Source: Actinomucor elegans
Lineage: Eukaryota > Mucoromycota > Mucoromycetes > Mucorales > Mucoraceae
DNA: 64,000 bases
Assembly (NCBI GenBank): GCA_026027325.1
Contig: JAMSLZ010000010.1
Location: forward strand, 434,001 to 498,000
Direction: 5' to 3'
In this document: positions 47,862-58,792 of the stretch, in pieces
Numbering within the stretch: position 1 is the first letter of the stretch
Layout: the number at the start of each line of letters is the position of its first letter
Program-made: the position numbers and the translations under genes
The notes under the pieces: generated by a model
What the model was told of the DNA's origin: nothing
What the model saw: the letters and a program-made list of their open reading frames with translations, nothing else
Databases searched by the model: none

Positions 47862-47998
47862 AGACGAACCCTCTAGATATATACATATAAAAAAAAGTCC
47901 TTTGTTTTAAATATGGATACACGCTATCATGGTATACAAAATAAAATAAAAACTTGAAATGCGCATAGCAAAAAGGCGGTGATATTTATTGACTTGCT

Positions 47999-48954
47999 TC
48001 ATGAAAACTCTTGCGTATCTGTTCCTTGTGATTTATTGATCTTTGCCCAATGCAAACCACATGCGTTGCATAATCTATACAGAGTATCAGTTAAACGGGA
48101 TGAATGGTGGGCTTTACTTACTTTTTAGGCCTTCTCGGACCTTTTCTCCACGCTGGTACATCTGTTCTGCTACAGACTGTACAGTTATGTTCTGTATCGT
48201 CATCATTTCTTCTCTGTATCACAAATTAGATAGTGGTACATGGGGCACCTATTCTCACACTTACTTTTTTAACAGGCTTTAGAGTTTCACTTTCTTTGGA
48301 GAATGTATTAAACAGCTTACCTTCAACGCCCATCGAAATACCACAAGAGTGTTCACCCAAATCAAAATGAAGGCCAATCAATAGTGATATAGATTCAGAC
48401 AATGCATACGTGTTCAAGACATCTTGAGTATAAACGCTGGAAGAAGGATTACTGTTTGATGTGCCTTCTGAATAATGGTTCGCAATCGCTATCTTACGCT
48501 TCAGCATCTCATTTTCCGTCTTGTAGTCCAGGAAAGTATCCATCATACGTACCCTTTCAGTAGAAATGCTTCGAGTTGAGCCAAAGAAACCTTGTTTAAA
48601 GAAATGTCGTCTTGTTTCTAAAGCAATGTATTTGCTGTCTTTTCTCAAGAAGCGATAGGTGACACGCATAATGGAACTGTTGGTCTGTGCCGCTCTGAAT
48701 CCACGCTTAAAGATATCTAGATCATCAACGTGAATATATTCAGTAAAGTGATGACTCACCAGTTCTGCTGGCTGATAACCGAGGAGTCTTCTGGACGCTA
48801 GAGAACAATAAAGAATATTGAAATCTGAGGAAAGGACGTGGATTAAATCACCTAGTTTTTCAAGGATGTTTTGAGACCAATTTTTACGGCAAGTGAATTC
48901 AGGTGGACCAGTATGAGAAGCAAACTTGGTGATAACTGCTTGTTCTGATTTCAT
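47999..48954 (-). CDS. WC-2-type PAS/GATA-finger protein (short form)
   Basis: Partner-type subunit of the White Collar blue-light complex. Exons 48954-48265, 48213-48122, 48074-47999; 285 residues. One PAS domain (~25-130) contains NWSQNILEKLGDLIHVLSSD and LGYQPAELVSHHFTEYIHVDD, the fungal WC-2 pattern; there is no LOV cysteine motif, so it should not bind flavin covalently. A GATA-like zinc finger at the C-terminus has Cys241, Cys244, Cys263 and Cys266 with the C-x2-C-x18-C-x2-C spacing of WC proteins and LCNACGLHWAK at its end. Mucorales have several wc-2 paralogues; this is a compact one. It presumably pairs with a WC-1/MadA protein encoded elsewhere. GATA-site binding and a light role are inferred from the family. 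Confidence 0.92.
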
Positions 48955-50172
48955 TTTAAGTTATTGAATGTGAGAACAAGCGAGAATTTCTTGCCAAGTT
49001 TTCAAGCAAAAATGGGACCACTGGGCTAGATGATCCCCCTTTTACGCCATGCAATCCTTTGTTATTGTACTCCTTCAGAAAGAGTGTACCTAGTATCTTA
49101 AGGCTAACTCATCTAATTTATATAGAGAGCACTGTTAGATTCTTATTTGTTCTCGAAAAAAGTATGATTGACAACGCTGTCAATTATGTGCAACAGTATT
49201 AATAATCAATCATTGCTTTCAACTCGACATCACCCGATACGTGCAGCTGTAATTGGTCGACAGCATTGTTTGATAGTTAATAACTAAATACCTACCATTC
49301 TACTTAATTTTTTCCAACATAAAAGTGCAGTACCTGATCTTCAGACATTGTGCCTGAATGATTCTTGCTATCACTAAACTCTTGAACTGAGATTGTATAT
49401 GTTACGATTATCAGCTCAAATTGGAATGCAGGTGCTATTTAATGCAGTGTCTTTAAAACCATCTAATGAAAATATATCCTGTTTTATGATATTAGAAAAC
49501 AGCTTATTGGGAACAACATCTCTTTCTCTTTACTTCCACCCTGGAAGTCATTGAATTACCTCGGTGCTTTGTTAGTATAAATGCCAGTAAATACTTGCAA
49601 TATTAGCTTTCAATCACCGCTCGGCAATATACATACTATCTATATTCACGTATGAATATGAAAACTAGCTTATTTTAAGAAAATTACTTTGCTTTGCACT
49701 AATACTTGGAAGTTTCGATAGATTGCAATTGTTTGAAGAGGTAGATCCATTAAAAGGAAGTTCAATATTTAAGATGTACCCAACTTGGGTGGGTAAAGCG
49801 TTTTCGCGTACTACATGAAGGTCTTCCACTATTGGTTAATTTTGTCAAAGTGGCGCGAGCTGCTGGTTTGTTGATCCAGTTACTTGCATAAGTTACTAGC
49901 ACAGTTTGGTGTACATATCTTTATCCTTTAATTATCACTCGACCAGAGGATTATAATGTTATCTAGAGAGAGAGGGAGAGAGAGGGAGAGAGAGTCTTGT
50001 TTCCTTTCCACTTGTTGAAAGAACTCTTGTTTTTTATTTTTATTTGCTGCGATTCCACTGAGTTGCAATTCCTGCTTGAACCATGAGGAAGTCACGACTT
50101 AGCCAAGTTATTATTATAAATAGACATACAGAAACCAATTTTTCTTGTCCTTTTCCTCTTATAATCATCACT
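48955..50172. other. Divergent intergenic region
   Basis: 1.2 kb between the WC-2-like gene (-) and the metacaspase (+). It holds a purine repeat close to the metacaspase. No ORF above 60 codons is supported. Confidence 0.5.
49965..49994 (+). repeat. (GA)n purine repeat upstream of the metacaspase gene
   Basis: Thirty bases of AG repeats interrupted by two GGG steps, about 180 bp upstream of the ATG. Polypurine tracts of this kind can bind GAGA-type factors or form triplexes; no function is shown. Confidence 0.8.
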
Positions 50173-52058
50173 ATGAACTTTCCAGGACAAGGATATGCGA
50201 CAGGTGGGTATGTACCGTATCCACCTCAGCAACAACAAGGATACCCTCCACCACCACAAGGTTATCCTCCTCCACAACAGAGTTATCCTCCTCCACAACA
50301 AGGTTATCCTCCTCCACAACAAGGTTATCCTCCACCACAGCAAGGCTATCCACCGCCACCACAACAAGGCTATCCACCTGCTTACAGTCAGCAACAAGGC
50401 TATCCGTCGCAACAAGCGTACCCACCCCCAATATCTGGCTACCCACCGCCTTCTCCCATGGGATATCCACCACCATCACCACAACAACAGCAAGGCTACC
50501 CTTCACCTCAAATGGGTGGGCCTCCTGTATCTGTACGCAACGTAACATCTTTATTTTATAGTACAGAGTGATACTTATGCTTTAATTTAGGTACCTTCTC
50601 TTCCACCGCGACCAGATCCTATGTTTTCACCCAGTGATCCAACAGTAGCACAAGCCAACTATCCTCAACCACCTCATTCTAGTCATAATCAATCACCGAA
50701 TCCTGGTAAAAAAACGACATCCATATCACAATATAACATAACTAACATTTATTAGTACCCTATGGAAACAATCAAAACGCCAACCCAAATGACTTTGTGA
50801 TGCATGTTGACCCAAAGTATAGAAATATGCCGCCGCCCAACTTTCAATTGTCTAATTGTAAGTATCCTCAAATACATCCAAAAGATTGTAATAAAAAAAC
50901 TGATGTTATATAGGCCAAGGAAGAAAGAGAGCACTGTTAATTGGTATCAATTATTTCAATACATCAGCTGAATTAAAAGGTATTTGAAACACACACAAAA
51001 AAAAAAGTATGCAAAAACTAATGATGATACCAAAGGCTGTATCAACGATGTTCATAACATCAAAGACTTCTTAATTACGATATATAACTTTAGAGAAGAT
51101 GATATGGTGATATTGACAGACGATCAAACCAATCCACAAAGCATCCCTACAAAGCAAAATATATTACGAGCCATGCAATGGTTAGTTCATGATTCAAGGC
51201 CCAATGACTCGTAAGTAACTATGGTTAATGGGGGGGGGGACACCTTTAATCCACTAACACATATATTATAGATTCTTTTTACATTTCAGTGGGCATGGTG
51301 GTAGAGTAAGTTAAATACCCAATGCTAGCTTAAAAATCACTGATTTATGCTCTTTTCTGTTAGATGAGAGACTATGATGGTGATGAAGACGATGGCTATG
51401 ACGAGACAATTTATCCAGTAGATCATGCCACCTATGGCCAAATTGTAGACGATGTATGAGCGGACACCTTGTTTTTATTGGATTATTTAGCTAAACCTGT
51501 TTCGTATTGTAGATGATGAACGATATTATGGTGAAACCTTTGGTGCAAGGCGCTCGATTAACTGCCATTTTCGATTCCTGCCATTCAGGTACAGCCTTGG
51601 ACTTGCCTTTTGTCTATTCCACTCAGGGCGCCATTAAAGAATCCAGCTTCTTCAAAGATACAGGCAGCAGTTTAAAGAATGCGGGCAAAGCTTACCTTTC
51701 AGGAGATCCATCCAGAGCGATATCCAATGTCATGTCAATTGGATCTCGGTTGATGAGTGGTGGATTAGGACAAAACTCTACTAAAAAAGAGCGATTAAAG
51801 AAAGTGAAGGGTTCTCCAGCTGACGTGATCATGTTTTCTGGATGTAAAGATGATCAAACCTCGGCAGACGCTACAGAGGCTGGTAGGGCTACTGGTGCAA
51901 TGAGTTACGCAATTACTACCGCTATCAGACAGAACAGAAACCAGTCTTATGTACAGCTTTTGAATTCCATTCGTACAATTTTGAAGCAAAAATACAATCA
52001 AAGACCTCAACTCTCTTCTTCGCACCCTATGGATATGAATTTATTGTTCATGATTTAA
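50173..52058 (+). CDS. MCA1: Type I metacaspase with YPPPQQ-repeat prodomain
   Basis: Calcium-dependent, Arg/Lys-specific cysteine peptidase (C14B) linked to proteostasis and cell death in fungi. Exons 50173-50532, 50591-50705, 50756-50857, 50914-50979, 51036-51210, 51272-51305, 51364-51453, 51513-52058; 495 residues. An equally in-frame donor at 50542 would add three residues to exon 1. The prodomain (~1-120) is an imperfect GYPPPQQ repeat. The p20 region starts at [12 protein letters not shown] and has LHFSGHGGR with catalytic His281, [19 protein letters not shown], and FDSCHSGT with catalytic Cys337. The p10 part follows ([26 protein letters not shown]). The start at 50173 (MNFPGQGYA) is chosen over an upstream in-frame ATG at 50083. 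No N-terminal LSD1-type zinc finger is visible. Confidence 0.96.
50227..50500 (+). repeat. Imperfect tandem repeat encoding GYPPPQQ units
   Basis: Degenerate 18-21-nt units encode repeated G-Y-P-P-P-Q-Q segments in the metacaspase prodomain. The central units are the most alike, and the repeat becomes looser at both ends, consistent with expansion by slippage. Confidence 0.85.
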
Positions 52059-52798
52059 ATAAAAAAAGCTGTATAATTAAATTGAATGTCTCTACATAAT
52101 AGACACATAGGAAACATAGTTTGGTTTTTCTTGAGGAACAGAAGAAATTTGACTGATTAAAGGAAATGTGGATATTAGCAATGGGCCAGAAATAGGGTGA
52201 TTTCTGAGAAACAAAAAATCAGAAGGGCATTCCTCTCATGGCCTTCGATTTTTCAGCACTGTAAGGCCAAGGCAAAATTTTTGAAGCATAAAGATTTACT
52301 AAAGTAGGTACAATATATCCTATACCATCTAAAAGTAGCTCTTTCGAACTTTTCTGTTTATAAAATGCTCAAATCATTGTTTTTATCAACTGTACCTCTA
52401 TACATTAAGCAAAAGAAATAATATAAACTATATAATTAGATGAACCATTGGATTCTGGATAAATTTTGGCAACTGCTTGTCAAGAAAGATGTCAAAAATT
52501 CAAAAAATTGCGCAGTAGTATACCTTTTGTGGTCCTTTGTATCAGTTTCCTATTGTATTGAATTTGTTTTAGTGTTATTATTGATAATATAACTGTATCT
52601 CTTACACTTAAAGCTATTCTTTTTTTTTACGCTTTTTCTCTATAAACAAAACAAAAAAGTTCTTTCTGCAAAACTTCATTTTCAGACTTGCAAATACATT
52701 ATTACATAATCATTATCTCCGCTTTAAATCGATTAAGTATTTTTTTTTTTTTTTCTTTAATCCTAATCAAAAAAGGGTTTCCTTTAGAACCAACAGCA
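52059..52798. other. Intergenic region, no gene seen
   Basis: AT-rich 740-bp spacer between the metacaspase and CHMP7, ending in T-rich runs near 52740-52755. Confidence 0.5.
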
Positions 52799-54343
52799 AT
52801 GGCCACCAAGAAGCATTCGCGTTTAAAGACTTACCTTGAAAACACCTTTATAGAATTTAGTCAGCCAGAGTCAGATAGACTACGCGCCTTGTATTCAGAC
52901 TTTAGTAAATTGGCTATATTGAACAAGTATGCATTCGATACCAATGTCAGTTATTGGCGTCAAGTTATCTTGGACTGCAGCCAACAAGGCCATTTAGGCT
53001 GTTCCGAGTATGCTACCGTTATTAATACAGATACCATTGCTGAAAAGTTTCAAAGGCCTGTTATGGGCAAGCCTTTAGCACTTGATACTGTGCTTGTAAG
53101 TCACACTGTCTTCTAATAACTATGTGTTTGCACTAATAATACAACGTTTACATAGGAAAGCATGGAGAAAGAAGACGAACTGATACTACTACATGATTTT
53201 ACAAAACGATTCGCACCCCCCACTACATGGCTGGGCTGGATCTTAGATACAGTAGTTAAAAATACATGGCAATGGCGATGGCGGCCCTTGACAGATAGTA
53301 AAGTGACACCTTTGAAGCAGTATGTAGTACTGCCTACGATTAAAGCAGTTGCCAAAGCAGTTTTGGCGCAGCATTTCCATCAACACGGTGGTAGTCCTAT
53401 TGATCATATCATGACATTGTCACAATTCAAAGCAAATTACGCACATCATTTTGTCAACGAGTTGGAATTGACAGAAGCCGATATCATGTTGGTGTTGCGC
53501 TATTTGCATTCACAACACGGCGTAGCCATAGCAGATCATGTCAAAGGATATGGAACAAGTTATATGGCGATCAAATTTCCAACAAGACAAGATCAGGTAG
53601 CTACGATTACACAGCATGATGAAGCGGTGATTAGTATCAGAACAACATGCTATGCGTTATCTGTTCAAGTAGATGAATTGCAAAAGAAATCCGAAGAGTA
53701 CGTATATTGAATTTTTTTTTCCTATTTGATAGATATGCCACTAAGGTTCTAGATAGATTAGCTAAAGAAGCAGCAGAAGAAAAGAAACGAGGCCATATAT
53801 CCAAAGCATTATATTGCTTAAAACGTAAAAAGAACTTACAAGAAATACTCGAAAGAAGGCTCAAGAGTATGGAAACAATGGATACTGTGCTTTTAAAGAT
53901 TGAATCTTCACAAGATGATGTTCAGGTAAACCACTGGAAGGTATTTTAGGCATTCGTACTGATATTTACTTATATAACAGGTGGTACAAGCTTTCAATAT
54001 GGGTGCAGATGCATTAAGAAGCTTACTAGGTGAAGATGGTCTTAGCCTGGAATCAGTCGATGAGACTATGGAGAAGATTCAGGCAGTATTACAAGATCAA
54101 AAGGAAGTTGAAGATGCATTACAGATTGGCACAGAAGATATGATGGATACTACTGAAGTAGAGCAAGAGTTATTGGATCTCATTGAACAAGATTCAGAGA
54201 CAATACCACAGACAATACCAAAAGACACTCTACCAAAAGACACTCTACCAAATTCTGAATTATCCCGTCTGAATCAAATGTTTGCTGCTGCTGCTTCTTC
54301 AAATGAGCCCAAAAAGAAAAAGCAGCTAGAATTAGCCTCTTAA
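52799..54343 (+). CDS. CHMP7: CHMP7-type ESCRT-III/SNF7-family protein
   Basis: Exons 52799-53095, 53156-53697, 53733-53925, 53981-54343; 464 residues, as for animal CHMP7 (~450). The N-terminal half is a tandem winged-helix region that binds the inner nuclear membrane in other species (including WLGWILDTVVKNTWQWRWRPL). The C-terminal half is an SNF7 core of charged helices (VLDRLAKEAAEEKKRGHISKALYCLKRKK) ending in an acidic region with a repeated KDTLP (KDTLPKDTLPNSELSRLNQMF) and a basic end. CHMP7 recruits ESCRT-III to the nuclear envelope for sealing and nuclear-pore surveillance. The start at 52799 (caATGGCC) fits the family. YDJ1 begins only 98 bp after the stop on the same strand. Confidence 0.92.
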
Positions 54344-54441
54344 ATTGTAATCCAATGAAATAAAAGCGGTCCTTTTTAATAATAAAAAAGCTTGCCAACT
54401 TGTGTATATGTGTTTCTTTCTTTCTTGTCTATTGTTGAAAA

Positions 54442-54597
54442 ATGGCTGTTGAAACTAGATATTATGAAATCCTCGAGGTAGAAACCGATGCTTCTGAACA
54501 TGAAATCAAAAGAGTAAGTTGTATTAGATAATATATACAAAATCCTTGTAGTTCTAACACTTCTTTAACTACAGGCCTATAGAAAATTGGTATAGTG

Positions 54598-54629
<32 letters not shown>

Positions 54630-55934
54630 TTTTCTTACTACGAAGAGGTCAACTAATATGACTCTATTAGGCTATGAAATACCATCCTGACAAGAACCCT
54701 GACGAAGGCGAGCGAGTGAGTTTATCTGACTTTTATATATAGATCTTTTACTCATTCCTTAATTAGTTTAAAGAAATCTCTCATGCTTATGAGATCCTTT
54801 CCGATCCCGAAACTAGAGCAACTTATGATCAGTTTGGTGAAGACGGTCCTTCCGGAGGTGCTGGTGGCTATGGTGGTATGTCGGCTGATGATTTATTTGC
54901 CAATTTGTTTGGTGGCGGAGGCATGGGTGGCGGCTTTGATTTCCACGATGGTTTCCATTCGGGTGGTATGCCTCGTCGTCCTCGCAAGGGTGAAAGTATG
55001 AAGTATCCTTTGAGCGTTACTTTGGAAGACCTTTATCTTGGTAAGAAGACCAAGTTGGCTTTGGAAAAGAACGTTATTTGTTCCAACTGTGAGGGTAAGG
55101 GTGGTAAGACGGGTGCTACCAAGAAATGTGGTGCTTGTAAAGGTCGTGGTTTCCAAGTTGCTATGCGCCAAGTGGGTATGGGTATGATCCAACAAATGCA
55201 AGTACCTTGTGGTGAATGTGATCATACTGGTGAAGTAGCCAAGGATAGATGTAAGAGATGCAAGGGCAAGAAGGTCACTGTCGAAAAGAAATTCCTTGAA
55301 GTGTTTATTGAAAAGGGTATGGAGAATGGACAAAAGATTGCTATGAAAGGTGAAGGCGACCAAGAGGTAAGATTATTTACAAATATCTATAGCGTATACT
55401 GACATTACTATATAGCCTGGTGTTGAACCTGGAGATGTTATCCTAGTATTAAATCAAAAAGAACACGCTATATTCACTCGTAGTGGTATCGATTTGCTTT
55501 GTAAAGTCAAGGTATCTTTAACAGAAGCTATCTGTGGTTTTGACAAGGTGATTGTGACACATTTGGATGGCCGTGGTATTCAAGTGAAACATGCTGCTGG
55601 CCATATTATTAAACCTGGTATGGTGAAGCGTATTCCTAACGAAGGTATGCCTACCTACAGACGTCCTGATAACCGTGGTGATCTCTATATCGAATTTGAT
55701 GTTGAATTCCCTAATGATAACTTCATTTCGCCTGCACAACTGGCTCAATTGGAATCGTTGTTGCCTAAGCGTACTATCAGTACACCCAAGCAAGAAATCA
55801 TTGATGAATGTGGTTTAATTGATGCCAATATGGCATCCTTCGGCGCTTCTAATAACACACGTAACGCTTATGATGAAGATGATAGTGAAGAGGAGGACGA
55901 AGGACAAGGTGGTGTTCGTTGTGCTCAACAGTAA
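54442..55934 (+). CDS. YDJ1: Type I DnaJ/Hsp40 co-chaperone (Ydj1/DNAJA type) with CaaX end CAQQ
   Basis: Cytosolic J-protein that delivers substrates to Hsp70 and stimulates its ATPase. Exons 54442-54513, 54575-54589 (15 nt), 54671-54715, 54767-55366, 55416-55934; 416 residues (yeast Ydj1 409). J-domain residues 1-65 carry HPD at 34-36. A Gly/Phe-rich linker (GGGGMGGGFDFHDGF) comes next. The zinc-binding region has four repeats (CSNCEGKG, CGACKGRG, CGECDHTG, CKRCKGKK); the third and fourth depart slightly from CxxCxGxG. Two substrate-binding beta domains and an acidic region follow. The C-terminus CAQQ is a predicted farnesylation box, as in yeast Ydj1 (CASQ), suggesting ER/perinuclear membrane attachment. 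Intron 2 contains a run of about 30 A. Confidence 0.96.
54598..54627. repeat. Poly(A) run in intron 2 of the YDJ1-like gene
   Basis: Thirty consecutive A residues on the sense strand inside the 81-nt intron 54590-54670. Likely length-variable. Confidence 0.85.
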
Positions 55935-55995
55935 TATAGATCTTTACCCTTTTATTGTTACAAATTGTATAAAATAAAATTCGCTTCTTTATTGT

Positions 55996-56559
55996 TTAAT
56001 AATCATCGTCTTCATCGTCTTCATCATCCTCTTGGTCATAGGGATTTAAACGGTCTCTAGACGAATAGCTTGTAGGTGGTGGGGACCTTGAATCATCTCT
56101 GCTAGCTCGTTCTTTAGTTTTAAGCGCTTGAAGTCGCTTTTGTCTATTCACTTCTTCACAGGCATCAATCCAAGCAGAATATACATCCACCGGTTCACTC
56201 AAATCTAGAAAGGTTTAGTTTACTTCCCTATACACTTCAACTTTAACTTACAAGTAATAGTATCTTGCCAACTAACATCGCAAATCTTGCAGGTTAGAAT
56301 ACCAACCTTGTTTTGTTGATCACTATCAAACTAAGATTAGTAGCTTGGATCGCATCTATCTTGCTTTCAGATCTGGTTGATTTCTTACATTTTACATTCA
56401 ATACTGTTTTCATGGTTACAAAAGAGACAGTTGAATTGTGTATCTAACTTGTCCTTGAGCTTCTTTTGAGGCTTTCTCTTGGTCTTTCTTTTACCCTATA
56501 AGATTCGAGCTCATATCAGTATGGAACGCGTATTCGCAAAGAAGTAATTAGCTTACCAT
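55996..56559 (-). CDS. ELF1: Transcription elongation factor Elf1 (ELOF1)
   Basis: Small zinc-ribbon factor that travels with RNA polymerase II. Exons 56559-56557 (the ATG alone), 56495-56389, 56322-56252, 56204-55996; 129 residues. The basic N-terminus [17 protein letters not shown] is family-typical. Zinc ligands are Cys24, Cys27, Cys48 and Cys51 (FNCLFCNHE ... LTCKICD), followed by [18 protein letters not shown], the Elf1 hallmark. The acceptor TTTGATAG is needed to give ECKIDQQNKVG; an upstream TTAG gives the wrong frame. The C-terminus (~45 residues) is Arg/Ser-rich then acidic (DEDDEDDDY), as in fungal Elf1. It converges with YDJ1, stop codons 61 bp apart. Confidence 0.94.
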
Positions 56560-57461
56560 TTTATCAAAAAAAAGTAAAAGGCTTTCTCGTTTTCAAGGCT
56601 AGTGGAATTTAGACCGTTCTTTTTTTATTTTTATAAAATGTTTCACTAGAAACACCACGATATTGCGCGCTTGCAAGCAAAAGAAGCTTTTTTTTGTAAG
56701 GTATGTTTGTTTCATCATCATATATTACGCGCAATAACTTGTACTTTTAGCAATTTTCTTTATATATAGTTTAACTTATTTGATGTGTTATCGTATTCTC
56801 TGCGAGCTTTGTTAATACATCTATTAGTTCTAATGTTATATTAATGTAAAGTTAAGTTATAAAACAAACAAGTCGAAACATATCATAGTTGGAGAATTTG
56901 CTTCGTTTAATCTCCTCTATCCAATGAAACTCCTTCCTTTTATGGATTAAAACACAGAGGCTCAATCAACATTTAAAACTAAACGTCGAATAATTTATTG
57001 ATGTAGTCCTTATTGCCTCAATTTCCAAATATTTAATATTATTTTTGGTTACAAAACAACGCTTTTAAAAATACAGTTGTTAATACTAAAATACTAACTA
57101 CAATTTCATAGATTATTTTACCGTTTTATTTTCTGATTTTTTAATAGAATAGTAGTGTACTATTGTCAAAAAAAAAAAGCCAAGGTAACTCCAAATATTC
57201 AAAGAAAGACAAGTAAGATCTTTACACCATTGGATGCACAACTTAATTTTATATAGAAATTAATAATATGTTTTCATAATTTACCAAATGTTGACTATTC
57301 CAAAACTAAGATGAAAGCAACTGGATAAAAAATTCTGGACAGTTTTTGAAATGGTTAAGCCGTTGTTCACCCAATAAGAATCACTGATAACTAGGCGCGC
57401 CATATTATATGCAAAATTCTGTTGAACCAGTTCTTTTATTTTATTTTATTTTATTTTACTA
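56560..57461. other. Divergent intergenic region
   Basis: 0.9 kb between ELF1 (-) and snurportin (+). AT-rich, including four TTTTA repeats just before the snurportin ATG (57434-57456). No ORF is supported. Confidence 0.5.
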
Positions 57462-58694
57462 ATGTCAAGTAATAATACATTCAAATTTACATTTACAGAT
57501 CCCAATAAAGAGGAGCATGATTTGAAAGAAGATACAAAAGTCTCGGACCTCACTGCCCAGTTTAGTCGCATTTCTGCCGTAGGTGATAGCCGACTTGATT
57601 CCTTTAAAAGTCATCGATTACCACTTGCAAGCCGATCTCGGTCAGAAGCACTAGAAAGACGGCGATTAGAGGCCTTGGAGCTGCAGAAAAAGGTATGTAT
57701 TCTATAGAATATGTATTCTATTAACTAATCATCACCGTGACAATAGCAACGTCATATATCTATATCAAAGGCAAGACAGCTGGCTCTAGGCACAGCGACT
57801 CCAGAGGATGACGAAGAAGAAGAAGAAGAAGAAGAAGAGGGAGAGGGAGAAGAAGATGCCGTAGAATCCTCGGATGAGCAAGTAGCACAAACAACGAAAA
57901 GAGCAAGAGACGATGAAGATGATGAAATGGAAGACGTATCAAAGATATACAAAACTAACCCAAGGACGCCTAAAAAGAAGAATAAAAAGAAGCGCAATAT
58001 TCACGCGTAAGCTTTCTATTTAGGATTCTATTGATTCTTTCTAAACTGTTTTACACGTAGAAACCAAATCATGTATGCTGAGACTATGGAGGAAGTTCCT
58101 AGTGATTTCATTGAAAATTGGGTTACCATGATATGTCCCAAAGGTAAACGATGTCTGGTTACTTCTGGAAGAGGTGAAACTATAGCAAGATCAAGGGCAG
58201 GCCATATTATTGGAAGATTTCAGTCCATGCTACCTAATGGATCCAGGTATATAATATTGCTTAATCATTTATCAGTAACTCATACAGTGCTATTTAGAAA
58301 AAATCGTACTTCTGATTTCTGCATACTGGATTGTGTCTATGATGCTGTGCATTGGACATTCTACGTATTAGATATCATGTGCTGGCGTGGATACCCTATA
58401 TTCGATTGTGATACCAATTTTAGGCACTTTTGGCTGCAAACTAAGCTTGACCTCAATGAACTCGACAAGCCTGATGGTGAAAATCAGTTCTACAAGTTTA
58501 CAGCATTAAAGCCAGTATTAACAAGCGAAACAGCCTTGCTGGCTAGCCATCCTGAGCAATATCTTCAACAACACCAAGGTTTTGATTACCCTATTGATGG
58601 CTTATTGTTTTATCATAGACAGGCACATTATCAAGGTGGCAGCACCCCATTAGTTTGTTGGGTACCAAGAGAAAGTGTAAACGAACTTTTATAA
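57462..58694 (+). CDS. SNUPN: Snurportin-1, importer of m3G-capped snRNPs
   Basis: Adaptor that binds the trimethylguanosine cap of spliceosomal snRNAs and importin-beta. Exons 57462-57692, 57747-58006, 58061-58246, 58298-58694; 357 residues, near the human 360. An N-terminal importin-beta-binding region includes RLDSFKSHR, SEALERRRLEALELQKKQR and ISKARQLA. A long Glu tract and KKKNKKKR insert, absent from animals, follows. The cap-binding core has ENWVTMICPKGKRCLVTSGRGET, ILDCVYDAVHWTFYVLDIMCWRGYPIFDCDTNFR and IDGLLFYHRQAHYQGGSTPLV. The third intron (58247-58297, 51 nt) is in frame with no stop, so its retention would insert 17 residues. The gene implies nuclear import of cytoplasmically assembled snRNPs; budding yeast lacks this protein. 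Confidence 0.95.
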
Positions 58695-58792
58695 TAAAAC
58701 AAACCGTGCTCTCGGGTAGTACAGAGTGAAAGGTCTTGTTTTGTCAATTCCCGCTTAAACAAGTACTTCTTTCTTTTGTGTTCTATCTAAAC

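Noticed and set aside
50092..50561. Several ORFs on both strands across the metacaspase repeat
   Set aside because: Shadow frames created by the tandem repeat; only the YPPPQQ frame continues into the peptidase domain.
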